The notes under the pieces: generated by a model
Seen by the model: only the letters and a program-made list of their open reading frames with translations
Told to the model about the DNA's origin: nothing
Databases searched by the model: none
Translations under genes and position numbers: made by a program
Assembly: GCA_047621305.1 (NCBI GenBank)
Contig: JBLHNB010000015.1
Span: forward strand, 7,582-71,581
DNA length: 64,000 nucleotides
Origin: Colwellia_A sp047621305
GTDB lineage: Bacteria; Pseudomonadota; Gammaproteobacteria; Enterobacterales; Alteromonadaceae
Direction of reading: 5' to 3'
Shown here: positions 36,834 through 45,732 of the stretch, one piece after another
Numbering within the stretch: position 1 is the stretch's first letter
Layout of the letters: each line of letters begins with the position of its first letter

Positions 36834-36849
36834 TATTATGCGCATAATA
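36834..36849. promoter_or_regulatory. 16-bp palindromic operator candidate of parDE
   Basis: TATTATGCGCATAATA is a perfect dyad 29 bp upstream of the parD start. Type II antitoxins of the ribbon-helix-helix class bind such palindromes at their promoters, so autoregulation is likely. Confidence 0.6.
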
Positions 36850-36944
36850 CGCACATCAATCAAGTATTGAGTATTGAGTGTTGTAATGGAGAAAACGAAG
36901 GACGCGAAAATGCGTTAGGAATTTAAAAATTAGGGAATAGCATG

Positions 36945-36964
36945 AGCCGGCCACTAGGCCGGCT
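36945..36964 (-). terminator. GC-rich hairpin downstream of rnpB
   Basis: AGCCGGCC (36945-36952) pairs with GGCCGGCT (36957-36964) around an ACTA loop, about 57 bases beyond the rnpB 3' end. It is a possible terminator or processing signal for the RNA gene; the minus-strand U-rich stretch starts some 20 bases later. Confidence 0.4.
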
Positions 36965-37020
36965 ACACTTAATACACAACCACTAAACCCATGATATACA
37001 AGGGTTATTTTAGTGGGTTT

Positions 37021-37425
37021 GAGCCAACACATAAGCCGGGTTTTGTATCTCTTCCGAAGAAAAGTGACAATCATTCGTCTAGGCCTTAAATCGCTCTAAG
37101 GCTCAAGCAACCTACCCGGTTTCCACGCGAGCCACGCTTATATTATTTCAACTTGCGTTAAAATAATCATGAAACCCTATTTGGTCTTGCTCCAGGTGGA
37201 GTTTACCCTGCAATTACTGTTACCAGCAATCCGGTGCGCTCTTACCGCACCCTTTCAGCCTTACCTGTGAATCCCGAAGGAAACCATCGGCGGTCTTCTC
37301 TCTGCTGCACTTGTCGTGGGCTTGCGCCCCCCAGGCGTTACCTGGCACCCTGCTCATTGGAGCCCGGACTTTCCTCCCCCTAAAAATACTAAAAGCAATT
37401 TAGGCAGCGATTGTCTAGTCAACTC
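37021..37425 (-). ncRNA. rnpB: RNase P RNA (type A)
   Basis: Catalytic RNA of RNase P, which matures tRNA 5' ends. On the minus strand the conserved CR-I stretch AGGGGGAGGAAAGTCCGGGC is present. Further along are AGGGTGCCAGGTAACGCC, GGTAAGAGCGCACC, TGGTAACAG, and CCGGGTAGGTTGCTTGAGCC near the 3' part. The end is ACCCGGCTTATGTGTTGGCTC. The ends pair as helix P1 (GAGTTGAC at 37425-37418 with GTTGGCTC at 37028-37021, including G-U pairs), which fixes the boundaries. About 405 nt is near the usual 350-400. Ends are approximate to a few bases. Confidence 0.93.
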
Positions 37426-37607
37426 GGCGAGCATTCTACCTGAACTCTTGCATTAAACAAAAGAATATTACCTTGATTAGTTAAAAAATCATGACATTTG
37501 TCATTATAAAGTTATGACATTCCGCTCTAACGTTATATCTGAAATTAGGGGAAACTTTATAACGTCAATCAAGTAACGCAATAACTAAACTTAATAAAGG
37601 AAATATA

Positions 37608-38288
37608 ATGAAATCATTACTAGCATTAGGATTATTAATAACAACTTCTGTTCTCGCCAGTCAAGCAGAAATAGACACTATTGAATCTGCATATATCTCA
37701 GTAAATAGTAACGTATTAACTGAGATCGCTAAGCAAAGTGACCATTACATAAAAGCGTTAGCCTACTATCGCTTGTCTATCTTACATAATGTACATTCAA
37801 ATAAAGACCAAGCGATAGCTACTCTTGTTTCAACAATTAGTGAACTCGAGTCGATAGTGGCATCTACTCCTGGGGATGATGAGTCATGGGCACTTTTATC
37901 ACAGAGTTATGGTTTAATGATTAGCTATCAGCCACAATTAGGCGCTGAATATGGTCAAAAATCTTTTGATGCAGCAAAAAAAGCTAAAAATATTGCACCA
38001 AACAACCCAAGAATATCTTTATTTCAAGGCATTATGAGTTTCAACACCCCTGCAATATACGGTGGTAGTAAACATAAAGCGGTGGAACTATTAAATAACG
38101 CAATTGAATTATTTGAATATGACCGTAACTCTAATAACTATTGGGGTGAGGCAGAAGCTTATGTATGGAGAGGGTTAACTTACCGAGCGCTAAATGATAA
38201 CGAGAAAGCAACTGCCGATTTTAAAATGGCATTACAACTTAAACCAAATTTTGATTGGGCAAAAATGTTACTTAAAAACAATAGTTAA
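37608..38288 (+). CDS. secreted tetratricopeptide-repeat protein
   Basis: Exported protein of 226 residues with a signal peptide (about 1-20, VLASQA|EID). The rest is helical with TPR-like motifs, clearest at the C-terminus (EAYVWRGLTYRALNDNEKATADFKMALQLKPN). TPR proteins serve as protein-binding scaffolds; no partner is identified. AAAGGA is a strong ribosome site before the ATG. It precedes a DesK/DesR-like sensor-regulator pair on the same strand, 79 bp upstream, which may indicate a functional link. Confidence 0.8.
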   Translation: MKSLLALGLLITTSVLASQAEIDTIESAYISVNSNVLTEIAKQSDHYIKALAYYRLSILHNVHSNKDQAIATLVSTISELESIVASTPGDDESWALLSQSYGLMISYQPQLGAEYGQKSFDAAKKAKNIAPNNPRISLFQGIMSFNTPAIYGGSKHKAVELLNNAIELFEYDRNSNNYWGEAEAYVWRGLTYRALNDNEKATADFKMALQLKPNFDWAKMLLKNNS

Positions 38289-38367
38289 TTTTAAGGTAAA
38301 GTTGAAGGACTGTTTTAAATAACAATCCTTCTTTGCATATAATGCAAAAACACAAAGGAAGAGTCAG

Positions 38368-39462
38368 TTGAATACATTTAAGCAAAGTATCGCCGATGGC
38401 AATAAGCCTTATTGGATGTGGGGTTCTTTAATATATACCAGCTTTTATTTTTTACCCACTATTGGTAATTATGAACATATTGCTCTCACTGATATGTTTT
38501 ATATTTTGTCTATCTTTATAGCGTTTATTTTTTTGTACCGTAAAGCTGTTTACGCCAAAGGAACTGACGTTATTCCCTTGTTAATTATGATGACGCTGGT
38601 CGCTGCATTTGGCACCTACTTTACGGTAGGAACACAGGCGCTGTTTGGTTATGTTGCTTTCATTAGTGGTTTTAATTTAACCTTTAGAAAAAGTTTATTG
38701 GCAACAATTCTATTATCGCTAGTCATTATATTAACGGGTTACCTATTAGCTATATCAAGTTTATATTTTTACCTGCCCGCTTTAACCATATGTTGTGGAC
38801 TTTATATCTTTGGCTGTTTGACTCAACGAGATGTTAAGCATCAGATAAAGGAAAGTCACAGCCAGCAACAAATAGAACAATTAGCCACCATTGCCGAACG
38901 AGAACGAATTGCACGAGATTTACACGATGTAATAGGTCATAGTCTTTCATCCATTGCATTAAAAGCTGAACTAGCTGATAAATATATACAATTAAAAGAT
39001 CAAGAAAATGCAGCGAAAGAAATTAAAGCCGTAGCGGCAATGAGTAGAAAAACATTAGCTGAAGTTAGGCAGGCAGTTTCCGGTTTAAAACGACAGGACT
39101 TAGCCACTAAGTTTAAAACATTAGTTGCTGCACTCACTCATCAAAACATTCAAATAGAGACAACATACGTTACTAAAAAACTATCGGCCACTATTGAGTC
39201 AACGTTAATTTTAATATTAACAGAAGCCGTTACTAATATTATGCGCCACAGTAATGCCACCAAAGTAAATATTAATTTATTAAATAAAAACCAACAAGTA
39301 CAGCTAGATATAATTGATAATGGTATTTGCTCTGCTTATGATGAAGGTAATGGCTTAATGGGCATTAAAGAGCGTTGCCTGCAATTAAATGGTAATGTAA
39401 ATATCACTACTAATAATGGCTTTGCTTTACATGTGAATTTACCTATACAGAATAATTTATGA
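38368..39462 (+). CDS. sensor histidine kinase (DesK/NarX-like, HisKA_3)
   Basis: Membrane histidine kinase, 364 residues. About five TM helices cover the first 150 residues with little periplasmic exposure. The HisKA_3 box is ERERIARDLHDVIGHSLSS near residue 190 with the phospho-histidine in DLHDVIGH. The ATPase shows TEAVTNIMRHSNATK (N box) and NGLMGIKERC (G box). The start is TTG at 38368, chosen because AAGGAAGAG lies a few bases upstream and the frame continues straight into the first TM. Its stop overlaps the response regulator by 4 bp. The signal is unknown; the DesK class senses membrane state. Confidence 0.88.
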   Translation: MNTFKQSIADGNKPYWMWGSLIYTSFYFLPTIGNYEHIALTDMFYILSIFIAFIFLYRKAVYAKGTDVIPLLIMMTLVAAFGTYFTVGTQALFGYVAFISGFNLTFRKSLLATILLSLVIILTGYLLAISSLYFYLPALTICCGLYIFGCLTQRDVKHQIKESHSQQQIEQLATIAERERIARDLHDVIGHSLSSIALKAELADKYIQLKDQENAAKEIKAVAAMSRKTLAEVRQAVSGLKRQDLATKFKTLVAALTHQNIQIETTYVTKKLSATIESTLILILTEAVTNIMRHSNATKVNINLLNKNQQVQLDIIDNGICSAYDEGNGLMGIKERCLQLNGNVNITTNNGFALHVNLPIQNNL

Positions 39463-40070
39463 TAAATGTAATGGTTGTCGAAGATCAGGCTATGGTTCGG
39501 GGTGCGATATGTGCCTTGTTAAATTTACATGCTCAAATAACAGTTATTGCCGAAGCAGAGGATGGAAAAAAAGCCCTCAGTTTATTAAAAAATAATGATT
39601 TAGAAAAAATTGATATTTTATTAACTGATATAGAAATGCCGCACTTAAGTGGTATTGAGCTTGCTGAAGAAGTTTTAAAAAAGTATAAAGATATTCGTCT
39701 CGTTATTATGACCACGTTTTCGCGCAGTGGTTATATTAAACGTGCAATAAACGCGGGGGTAAAAGGCTTTATTTTAAAAGAAGCTCCTTCTGACGATTTA
39801 ATAGACGCCATTATTAAAGTACATCAAGGAAGGACAGTTATTGATCCTGAGTTAGCGATAAATGCTTTGGGCGAAATAGACTTACTTACCAACAAAGAAA
39901 GAAAAGCATTACGATTTGCTGGCGATGGATTAACAACAAGTGAAATAGCTAAAAAATTATTTCTCTCTGAAGGTACTGTCCGTAATTATCTGTCTGAAGC
40001 TATTGCTAAACTCAATGCGACTAATAGAATTGATGCCGCTCGTTTAGCAAAACAAAAAGGCTGGTTATAA
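39459..40070 (+). CDS. LuxR/NarL-family response regulator (DesR-like)
   Basis: DNA-binding response regulator, 203 residues, partner of the overlapping kinase gene (ATGA overlap). The receiver has acidic VVEDQAM, phospho-aspartate in LLTDIEMPHLSG and the conserved K in KGFILKEAPSDDL. The C-terminal HTH is LTNKERKALRFAGDGLTTSEIAKKLFLSEGTVRNYLSEAIAKL, a GerE-type domain. It is probably a transcription activator. Target genes are unknown; the adjacent TPR gene is a candidate. Confidence 0.9.
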   Translation: MINVMVVEDQAMVRGAICALLNLHAQITVIAEAEDGKKALSLLKNNDLEKIDILLTDIEMPHLSGIELAEEVLKKYKDIRLVIMTTFSRSGYIKRAINAGVKGFILKEAPSDDLIDAIIKVHQGRTVIDPELAINALGEIDLLTNKERKALRFAGDGLTTSEIAKKLFLSEGTVRNYLSEAIAKLNATNRIDAARLAKQKGWL

Positions 40071-40072
40071 AC

Positions 40073-40126
40073 AGTTACCATTCAAGATACTTGTTCCAAA
40101 GTACTTGAGTACTTTGAATGGTAACT
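40073..40126. terminator. paired overlapping hairpins between response regulator and rsmI
   Basis: A 13-bp outer stem (40073-40085 with 40114-40126) can form. A separate 9-bp hairpin CAAAGTACT-TG-AGTACTTTG (40097-40116) shares three bases with its right arm, so the two are partly exclusive. It lies between convergent genes and may serve as a terminator for either. No clear U tract is present. Confidence 0.45.
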
Positions 40127-40131
40127 AGTCA

Positions 40132-40977
40132 TTATTTCAGTGAAAGTGCTATATCGTATAGGGCATTTTTTTTAACACCATAAATTTCTGCGGTTATAGC
40201 ACACGCTTTTTTCGGCTTCATTTCTTCAAGTAAAAGTTTTAAGGTATCAATCACTTTAGGAGGTATGGCATTAGGGTCAACCTTGCGCCCTTCAATAATT
40301 AGCACCATTTCACCTTTAAGCTGATTAGGATCTTCTTTAAGCCACGCTAAAAGATTTTCAGCCGTATCTGAATACACCGTTTCAAAAGTTTTGGTTAATT
40401 CTCGGGCAATCACGACATAACGTTCGCCACCTAAAGTAGTTACAATATCTTCAACAGTATCTATTGCGCGGCGCGGTGCATCATAAAAAACCATGGTACG
40501 AGGTTCGTTAGCTAATGCTGTTAATGTGGCTTGCCTTGCCCCTGTTTTAGAAGGTAAAAAGCCTTCAAATGAAAATCTATCTGTCGGCAGTCCCGCACAA
40601 GATAACGCAGCAATAGCAGCACATGCGCCGGGAACCGGACTAACCGGCAAACCTAATTGGCGACAATGGCGAACTAGATGAAAGCCGGGGTCACTAATCA
40701 ATGGCGTACCAGCATCGGAAACGAGTGCTATACTTTTTCCTTCTTGTAATAAACTGGCAATATACTCTTGTTTTTGTCTCTCGTTATGGTCGTGGAGTGA
40801 AACTGTTCTGTTTTTTATCGAAAATTCTGACAACAACCTCCCAGTATGACGCGTATCTTCACAGGCAATTACATCAACTTGTGATAAAACGTCAAGCGCC
40901 CGTTGAGTAATATCACCCAAGTTACCAATAGGTGTTGCAACGATATACAAAGTACCTGAATTTATCTGTGTTTGCAT
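40132..40977 (-). CDS. rsmI: 16S rRNA (cytidine-1402-2'-O)-methyltransferase RsmI
   Basis: SAM-dependent tetrapyrrole-methylase-fold enzyme that 2'-O-methylates C1402 of 16S rRNA. The N-terminal LYIVATPIGNLGDITQRA and ACEDTRHTGRLL are family signatures. DAGTPLISDPGFHLV (SAM contact) and PVPGACAAIAAL are intact, and the C-terminal domain ends ALYDIALSLK. At 281 residues it is normal. It is divergent from lpoA, a conserved arrangement in gammaproteobacteria. Confidence 0.95.
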   Translation of the reverse strand: MQTQINSGTLYIVATPIGNLGDITQRALDVLSQVDVIACEDTRHTGRLLSEFSIKNRTVSLHDHNERQKQEYIASLLQEGKSIALVSDAGTPLISDPGFHLVRHCRQLGLPVSPVPGACAAIAALSCAGLPTDRFSFEGFLPSKTGARQATLTALANEPRTMVFYDAPRRAIDTVEDIVTTLGGERYVVIARELTKTFETVYSDTAENLLAWLKEDPNQLKGEMVLIIEGRKVDPNAIPPKVIDTLKLLLEEMKPKKACAITAEIYGVKKNALYDIALSLK

Positions 40978-41067
40978 GAAAAGTGATCTCTGTAGTTGAG
41001 AGAAAAGAAAATGACGTTTATTATAAGATACAATTCTTGCATAAAGCTATTAAACACGGATTTATAA

Positions 41068-42924
41068 GTGCTAACTCAAACAAATTTTTATTCTTGGTGC
41101 AAATGTATGCTAAACAGCGCAATCCTTGCTTTTTTATTAGCAAGTTGTGCAACGCCTGAAAATGCATCAACCAAAAAGCCAAGCCAACACATTATTATTG
41201 AAAAAAATGGCATACTTTCGTCACAATTATCAGCACAACAATATTTACAAAGTGCAGCACAAGTGTCAACGCAACAAGCCATACCGTTATTAATTAATGC
41301 TAGTGCAGCCTATTTCGAAGAAGAGAGTTATTTGAAATCATTATGGGTAGCCAATCAGGTTTCCCCATTGTTACACAACCCCCTTCAACACTACCAATTA
41401 GCCATAATTAAAGCTGATAACCTAGTGCAGTTAAACAAAATTGAACAAGCCTATCAACAATTACGACAGGCTCAATTATATAATCAAGAACATAACATAA
41501 AACACTCTTTACGCTACTTGCAAGTCCATGCAATCGTTCAAAAGCAAAGAGGTCTGATCATTTCATCATTGGATTCATCTTTAAGAGCATTTTCAATGAA
41601 TGATCAAGCAGATGATGAAACTGTATCGGCAATTTGGTACGAACTAAGCCATTTGTCTCAATGGCAACTTCAGCAATTAACGTCACTAAACCCGCCCTAC
41701 ATTAAGGGTTGGCAACAAATACTTATCTACGGCTATCAATTTGGTCACGAACAACAACGTTTTCACCGTTATTTAACACAATGGCAGCGCAAGTATCCCA
41801 ATCATCCAGCAAACGCAGTGGTAAAGAAGATTAAAGAAGAACCGCTATTTATCACTACTAAAATTAAGAATATTGCCGTAATTTTACCCTTGTCCGGTAT
41901 ACAAGAACCTGCAGGAAGTGTCGCTCAACAGGGTATTATTGCTGCTTATAATAATGATGAAGAGATAACCTTACATTTTATCGATTCCAATGAAACTGAG
42001 ATGGCAACGTTACCTATTACTTTCCATGAGAAAAATATCGATTATGTTATTGGTCCTTTGTTGAAAAAAAATGTACATGATTATCTAAACATTATTGATA
42101 ATGCAACACCCACCCTGCTATTGAATATATCGTCGACTTTACCTATGAATGAAAATCATGTGGCATTATCAATGAGGCGTGAAGATGAAGCGATACAAGC
42201 GGCAACAACCCTGAGTAAACAAAAATTTAAACACCCGATAGTTTTCAGTCTCGCGGATAATGTCAGTAAACGCGTTGCCAAGTCATTCGCTCAACAATGG
42301 TATCTGAGCACCAATCAACAGCCTGAAATTGTCTATTTCGATAAAAGTTCAGAAATGCAACAATTATTAAAAGACAGCCTCGACGTTAACCAGAGCCAAA
42401 AAAGAATCAGATCTCTGGAATTACGTATTCGCCAAAAAATTAAAACAGAAGCAAGAAATAGACGCGATATAGATATGATTTACTTAGTTGCTTCGCCGAC
42501 AGCAACCCGCCTATTGAAACCCTACATTGACGTAAACATAAGTACATACGCCTCATTAATCCCCATATTTGCAAGTTCGCTAAGTCATAGTGGTAAAGTA
42601 GATCCAAGTGAACGTAAAGATCTGTCAGGACTAACATTTACAGAGATGCCTTGGTTATTAACAAGCAAATATCAAGATAAGACGCTTGCAGAAGTGAGTC
42701 ATAAATTATGGCCTGAGCGCAGTGATAGCTTGCAGCGTATTTTTGCAATGGGGTTTGATAGTGTTAACTTAGTCAAAAAGATCCCTGCGATGAAAGCAGC
42801 GCCTTATATAAGACATTTTGGTCAAACTGGCACCCTCAAGCTAGATACACAAAATATATTAACCCGCAGTTTATTATGGGGTAAGTATGAGCAAGGAGAG
42901 GTACAAGAAATTGTTATGGAATGA
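41068..42924 (+). CDS. lpoA: penicillin-binding protein activator LpoA (outer-membrane lipoprotein)
   Basis: Lipoprotein that stimulates PBP1a from the outer membrane. The lipobox LLASC has its modified Cys at residue 27 when translation starts at the GTG at 41068. A start at the ATG at 41107 would leave a 13-residue signal with no positive charge, so GTG is preferred. TPR-like helices follow to about residue 260, and the C-terminal part is a periplasmic-binding-protein-like fold starting NIAVILPLSGIQEPAGSVAQQGI. Size 618 is typical. Operon order is lpoA-yraN-diaA-dolP; the yraN start lies inside the lpoA end. Confidence 0.92.
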   Translation: MLTQTNFYSWCKCMLNSAILAFLLASCATPENASTKKPSQHIIIEKNGILSSQLSAQQYLQSAAQVSTQQAIPLLINASAAYFEEESYLKSLWVANQVSPLLHNPLQHYQLAIIKADNLVQLNKIEQAYQQLRQAQLYNQEHNIKHSLRYLQVHAIVQKQRGLIISSLDSSLRAFSMNDQADDETVSAIWYELSHLSQWQLQQLTSLNPPYIKGWQQILIYGYQFGHEQQRFHRYLTQWQRKYPNHPANAVVKKIKEEPLFITTKIKNIAVILPLSGIQEPAGSVAQQGIIAAYNNDEEITLHFIDSNETEMATLPITFHEKNIDYVIGPLLKKNVHDYLNIIDNATPTLLLNISSTLPMNENHVALSMRREDEAIQAATTLSKQKFKHPIVFSLADNVSKRVAKSFAQQWYLSTNQQPEIVYFDKSSEMQQLLKDSLDVNQSQKRIRSLELRIRQKIKTEARNRRDIDMIYLVASPTATRLLKPYIDVNISTYASLIPIFASSLSHSGKVDPSERKDLSGLTFTEMPWLLTSKYQDKTLAEVSHKLWPERSDSLQRIFAMGFDSVNLVKKIPAMKAAPYIRHFGQTGTLKLDTQNILTRSLLWGKYEQGEVQEIVME

Positions 42925-43285
42925 TACTCACTCGACCCAAAATAAAGGACAATCAACTGAAGATTTTGCTCAGCAATATTTAGTTAATAATGGCTTACAG
43001 TATGTAACTAAAAACTACCGTAATCGGCAGGGTGAAATAGATATTATTTTTCTTGAAAGTAATGTCTATGTCTTTGTAGAAGTGAAATATCGCAAGAATA
43101 ACAACTTTGGTGGTGCTATATCTGCCGTTACTTACAAAAAAACACAAAAAATTAAGCAATGTGCAAAGTTTTATCTGCAACAAAACGGTTTAAATGAATA
43201 TAATACCCCATGCCGATTCGATATTATCGCTTTAGATGGTGATATTAATCAACCACAAATAACTTGGCTTAAAAACGCCTTTTAA
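42887..43285 (+). CDS. yraN: UPF0102 family protein YraN
   Basis: Small protein with a predicted restriction-endonuclease-like fold. Motifs include GQSTEDFAQQYL, YRNRQGEIDIIF and FVEVKYRKNNNFGGA; the acidic D and EVK triad is what a PD-(D/E)xK nuclease would need, although activity is not established. At 132 residues it is slightly longer than the usual 120. The ATG at 42887 overlaps the end of lpoA by 38 bp, in line with close operon coupling. Confidence 0.9.
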   Translation: MSKERYKKLLWNDTHSTQNKGQSTEDFAQQYLVNNGLQYVTKNYRNRQGEIDIIFLESNVYVFVEVKYRKNNNFGGAISAVTYKKTQKIKQCAKFYLQQNGLNEYNTPCRFDIIALDGDINQPQITWLKNAF

Positions 43286-43312
43286 TCAATCACAACGGAG
43301 CATAAACCCGCT

Positions 43313-43903
43313 ATGTTAGACCGGATAAAAAGTAATTTCACCGAAAGTATCCAAACTAAAATTGCCGCTAGCGAAGTACTCGCAGGCCCTATTGAACATG
43401 CAGGTATGATCATGGTGCAAAGCTTATTAGCTGGTAATAAAATACTTGCTTGTGGTAACGGTGGTTCAGCGGGTGATGCACAGCACTTTTCAGCCGAGTT
43501 ATTAAACCGTTATGAAACTGAACGTCCGCCATTACCCGCTATAGCTTTAACGACGGATACCTCAACAATTACTTCTATTGGTAATGATTATCACTTTGAT
43601 GAAATATTTTCTAAACAAGTGAGAGCCTTAGGTAATAGCGGCGATGTTTTACTTGCAATTTCAACCAGTGGTAACTCTCGCAATGTAGTAAAAGCGATTG
43701 AAGCGGCGGTTTCACGCGACATTCCTATTATTGTACTTTCGGGCGGTGATGGCGGAGATATTGCCGGTTTATTAGGTGAAAATGATGTCGAAATACGCGT
43801 ACCATCGTCAAGAACCGCACGTATTCAGGAAGTACATTTACTTGTTATTCACTGTTTATGTGACATTATTGATACGATGCTATTTCCACAGACGGATGAT
43901 TAA
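43313..43903 (+). CDS. diaA: DnaA initiator-associating protein DiaA (SIS domain)
   Basis: SIS-domain protein of the phosphoheptose-isomerase family that binds DnaA and helps time replication initiation in E. coli. The ligand-binding loop is CGNGGSAGDAQHFSAELLNRYETERPPL, and LAISTSGNSRNVVKAI is the sugar-phosphate motif. Length 196 matches DiaA/GmhA. DiaA is chosen over GmhA because of its place between yraN and dolP. Confidence 0.9.
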   Translation: MLDRIKSNFTESIQTKIAASEVLAGPIEHAGMIMVQSLLAGNKILACGNGGSAGDAQHFSAELLNRYETERPPLPAIALTTDTSTITSIGNDYHFDEIFSKQVRALGNSGDVLLAISTSGNSRNVVKAIEAAVSRDIPIIVLSGGDGGDIAGLLGENDVEIRVPSSRTARIQEVHLLVIHCLCDIIDTMLFPQTDD

Positions 43904-43904
43904 G

Positions 43905-44483
43905 ATGCCAATTAAAAACCTCGCTGTATTATTACTCAGCATTTCATTATTACAAGGGTGTGTAGCCGCGGCTGTTGTAGCTGTTACTAGTGGTGCAGGC
44001 GTTGCCGTCGATAAACGTACCTTAGGTAAACAAATTGATGACCAAAGAATAGAATTAGCCGCTCATAACGACTTAAGTAAACACCAAGCATTACAAGACA
44101 ATACTAATCTACAAATTGTTAGCGTTAATGGCAGTGTTTTGGTTGTTGGACAAGCACCTAATAGTTACCTTCGTGATTTGGCCATTAAGACGATAACAAG
44201 CGTTAACGGTGTTTTACATGTGCATAACCAAATACGGATCAGCAATGAAATATCCTTTACAACGAAAACAAATGACCTGTGGTTAACGTCAAAAGTAAAA
44301 ACGGCATTATTTGCTGCCGAAAATATTAGCGCATCCAACATAAAAGTAGTGACTGAAAATGGTGAAGTGTTTTTATTAGGTTTAATTTCTTCAAGTCAGG
44401 CTAATGAAGCCGTTGATATAGCAAGAAATATCGGCGGTGTTAACCGCGTTTTTAAGATGTTTGAATTTACAAAGTCACTTTAA
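43905..44483 (+). CDS. dolP: division/outer-membrane stress-associated lipoprotein DolP (BON domains)
   Basis: Outer-membrane lipoprotein of the BON family that supports membrane integrity. The ATG at 43905, one base after the diaA stop, gives signal peptide NLAVLLLSISLLQGC with the lipidated Cys at about residue 18. Two BON domains follow (about 50-120 and 125-190), the first around INGSVLVVGQAPN and the second around ENGEVFLLGLIS. At 192 residues it equals the E. coli protein. An upstream in-frame ATG at 43776 would overlap diaA and destroy the signal peptide. Confidence 0.93.
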   Translation: MPIKNLAVLLLSISLLQGCVAAAVVAVTSGAGVAVDKRTLGKQIDDQRIELAAHNDLSKHQALQDNTNLQIVSVNGSVLVVGQAPNSYLRDLAIKTITSVNGVLHVHNQIRISNEISFTTKTNDLWLTSKVKTALFAAENISASNIKVVTENGEVFLLGLISSSQANEAVDIARNIGGVNRVFKMFEFTKSL

Positions 44484-44558
44484 TTATTATCTCTATGTAT
44501 AAAAGCACTTTTTATAGATGAAAAATATAGCGGGTTAGGACGCTCACACTATAAGGCA

Positions 44559-44582
44559 TGCATGACCAAAATCAGTCATGCA
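44559..44582 (+). terminator. stem-loop after dolP
   Basis: TGCATGAC (44559-44566) pairs with GTCATGCA (44575-44582) around CAAAATCA, 75 bases after dolP and in front of convergent sspB. It is a perfect 8-bp stem with no clear U tract. Confidence 0.4.
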
Positions 44583-44626
44583 ACCTGTTATTAGATGCTG
44601 TTGATAGAGCAAGTTTAAACGGTGTT

Positions 44627-45091
44627 TTATTTAATCACTTTAAGGCTTGCTCTGCCTTTTTTCTTAACTGAACTTTGCTCTTTATTAAGGGCTAGATCAT
44701 CCGATTTTCTTTCAGAACTAACACTTGTTAAAGCTGCACTTGCATCTTTAATATCTTGTTCTGGAGGGTGTTCTATGGCTAGTGATGTACCTGCACCATT
44801 TTCTTTTGCGTAGATAGCTGCTACAGCACCGTAGGGCACAACGATATGTTCAAGCTTACCACCAAATCTGGCACTAAATTCGATGCTGTCGTTACCTAAA
44901 CCAATAGTGCCCACTGCTGCCGAAGATACATTCAGGATTATTTGTCCGTCATTTACATAGGACATAGGCACTAAAACGCCATAAAAATTCACGTCAACCA
45001 CCACATAAGGGGTTAATTGATTATCAGTGATCCACTGATAAAAAGCCCTAACAATATAGGGCTTATTAGAGGTCATAGATATTTCAGACAC
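44627..45091 (-). CDS. sspB: ClpXP protease specificity-enhancing factor SspB
   Basis: Adaptor that tethers ssrA-tagged proteins to ClpXP. The core MTSNKPYIVRAFYQWITDNQLTPYVVVD, IILNVSSAAVGTIGLGNDSIEFSARFGG and AVAAIYAKENGAGT are characteristic. The C-terminal tail is basic and ends with the ClpX-docking-type peptide RASLKVIK. The start is GTG at 45091, sharing its G with the sspA stop; a start five codons downstream (ATG at 45076) is possible. sspA-sspB order and spacing match E. coli. Confidence 0.93.
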   Translation of the reverse strand: MSEISMTSNKPYIVRAFYQWITDNQLTPYVVVDVNFYGVLVPMSYVNDGQIILNVSSAAVGTIGLGNDSIEFSARFGGKLEHIVVPYGAVAAIYAKENGAGTSLAIEHPPEQDIKDASAALTSVSSERKSDDLALNKEQSSVKKKGRASLKVIK

Positions 45092-45732
45092 TACACTGGA
45101 TTTCCAAAACGTAATTCACGCTCAGACTCAGTAAGAGATGCTTGAAAAGATTCACGTTCAAATAATTTAAGCATATACGTCTTCAATTCTTTAGAACCCT
45201 GTCCTTCAAGTTCAATACCAAACACTGGGAGACGCCATAATAGTGGTGCTAAATAGCAATCAACTAAGCTAAATTCTTCACTCATAAAATATGGCGCTTC
45301 ATTTAATACCGGCGCTATATTCAATAAATGTTCTTTAAGCTCTTGTCGTGCTTTGCTTGCTGCTTCTGCAGGTCCAGATGTTATTGTTTTTGCAAGACTA
45401 TACCAATCTTGTTCAATACGATACATCATCAGGCGGCTACGGCCACGAGAAACTGGATAAACAGGCATTAATGGTGGGTGTGGAAAACGCTCATCGAGAT
45501 ACTCAATGATGATCTTGGCTTCATACAAAGCAAGCTCACGGTCTATTAATGTAGGAACTGTACCGTAAGGGTTTAGCTCCAGTAAGTCTTCAGGTAAATT
45601 ATCTAAATCTACCAAGTGAATATCTACGCCAACACCTTTTTCTGCTAATACAATGCGTGTTTGATGACTATACATGTCATCTGCATGTGAATATAAATTC
45701 ATAACAGATCGTTTATTTGCAGCTACGGCCAT
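45091..45732 (-). CDS. sspA: stringent starvation protein A (GST-like)
   Basis: RNA-polymerase-associated regulator of the glutathione-S-transferase fold. The ATG at 45732 gives the family N-terminus MAVAANKRSVMNLYS and is preceded by GGAGG at good spacing; an upstream in-frame ATG at 45756 would add eight atypical residues. The conserved NPYGTVPTLIDR and IIEYLDERFPHPPL segments are present. At 213 residues it is standard. The conserved residues for RNAP contact (PHP in the GST fold) are kept. Confidence 0.93.
   Translation of the reverse strand: MAVAANKRSVMNLYSHADDMYSHQTRIVLAEKGVGVDIHLVDLDNLPEDLLELNPYGTVPTLIDRELALYEAKIIIEYLDERFPHPPLMPVYPVSRGRSRLMMYRIEQDWYSLAKTITSGPAEAASKARQELKEHLLNIAPVLNEAPYFMSEEFSLVDCYLAPLLWRLPVFGIELEGQGSKELKTYMLKLFERESFQASLTESERELRFGNPV

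Noticed and set aside
43776..43904. N-terminal extension of dolP
   Set aside because: It overlaps diaA and would bury the lipoprotein signal; the ATG at 43905 gives a perfect lipobox.
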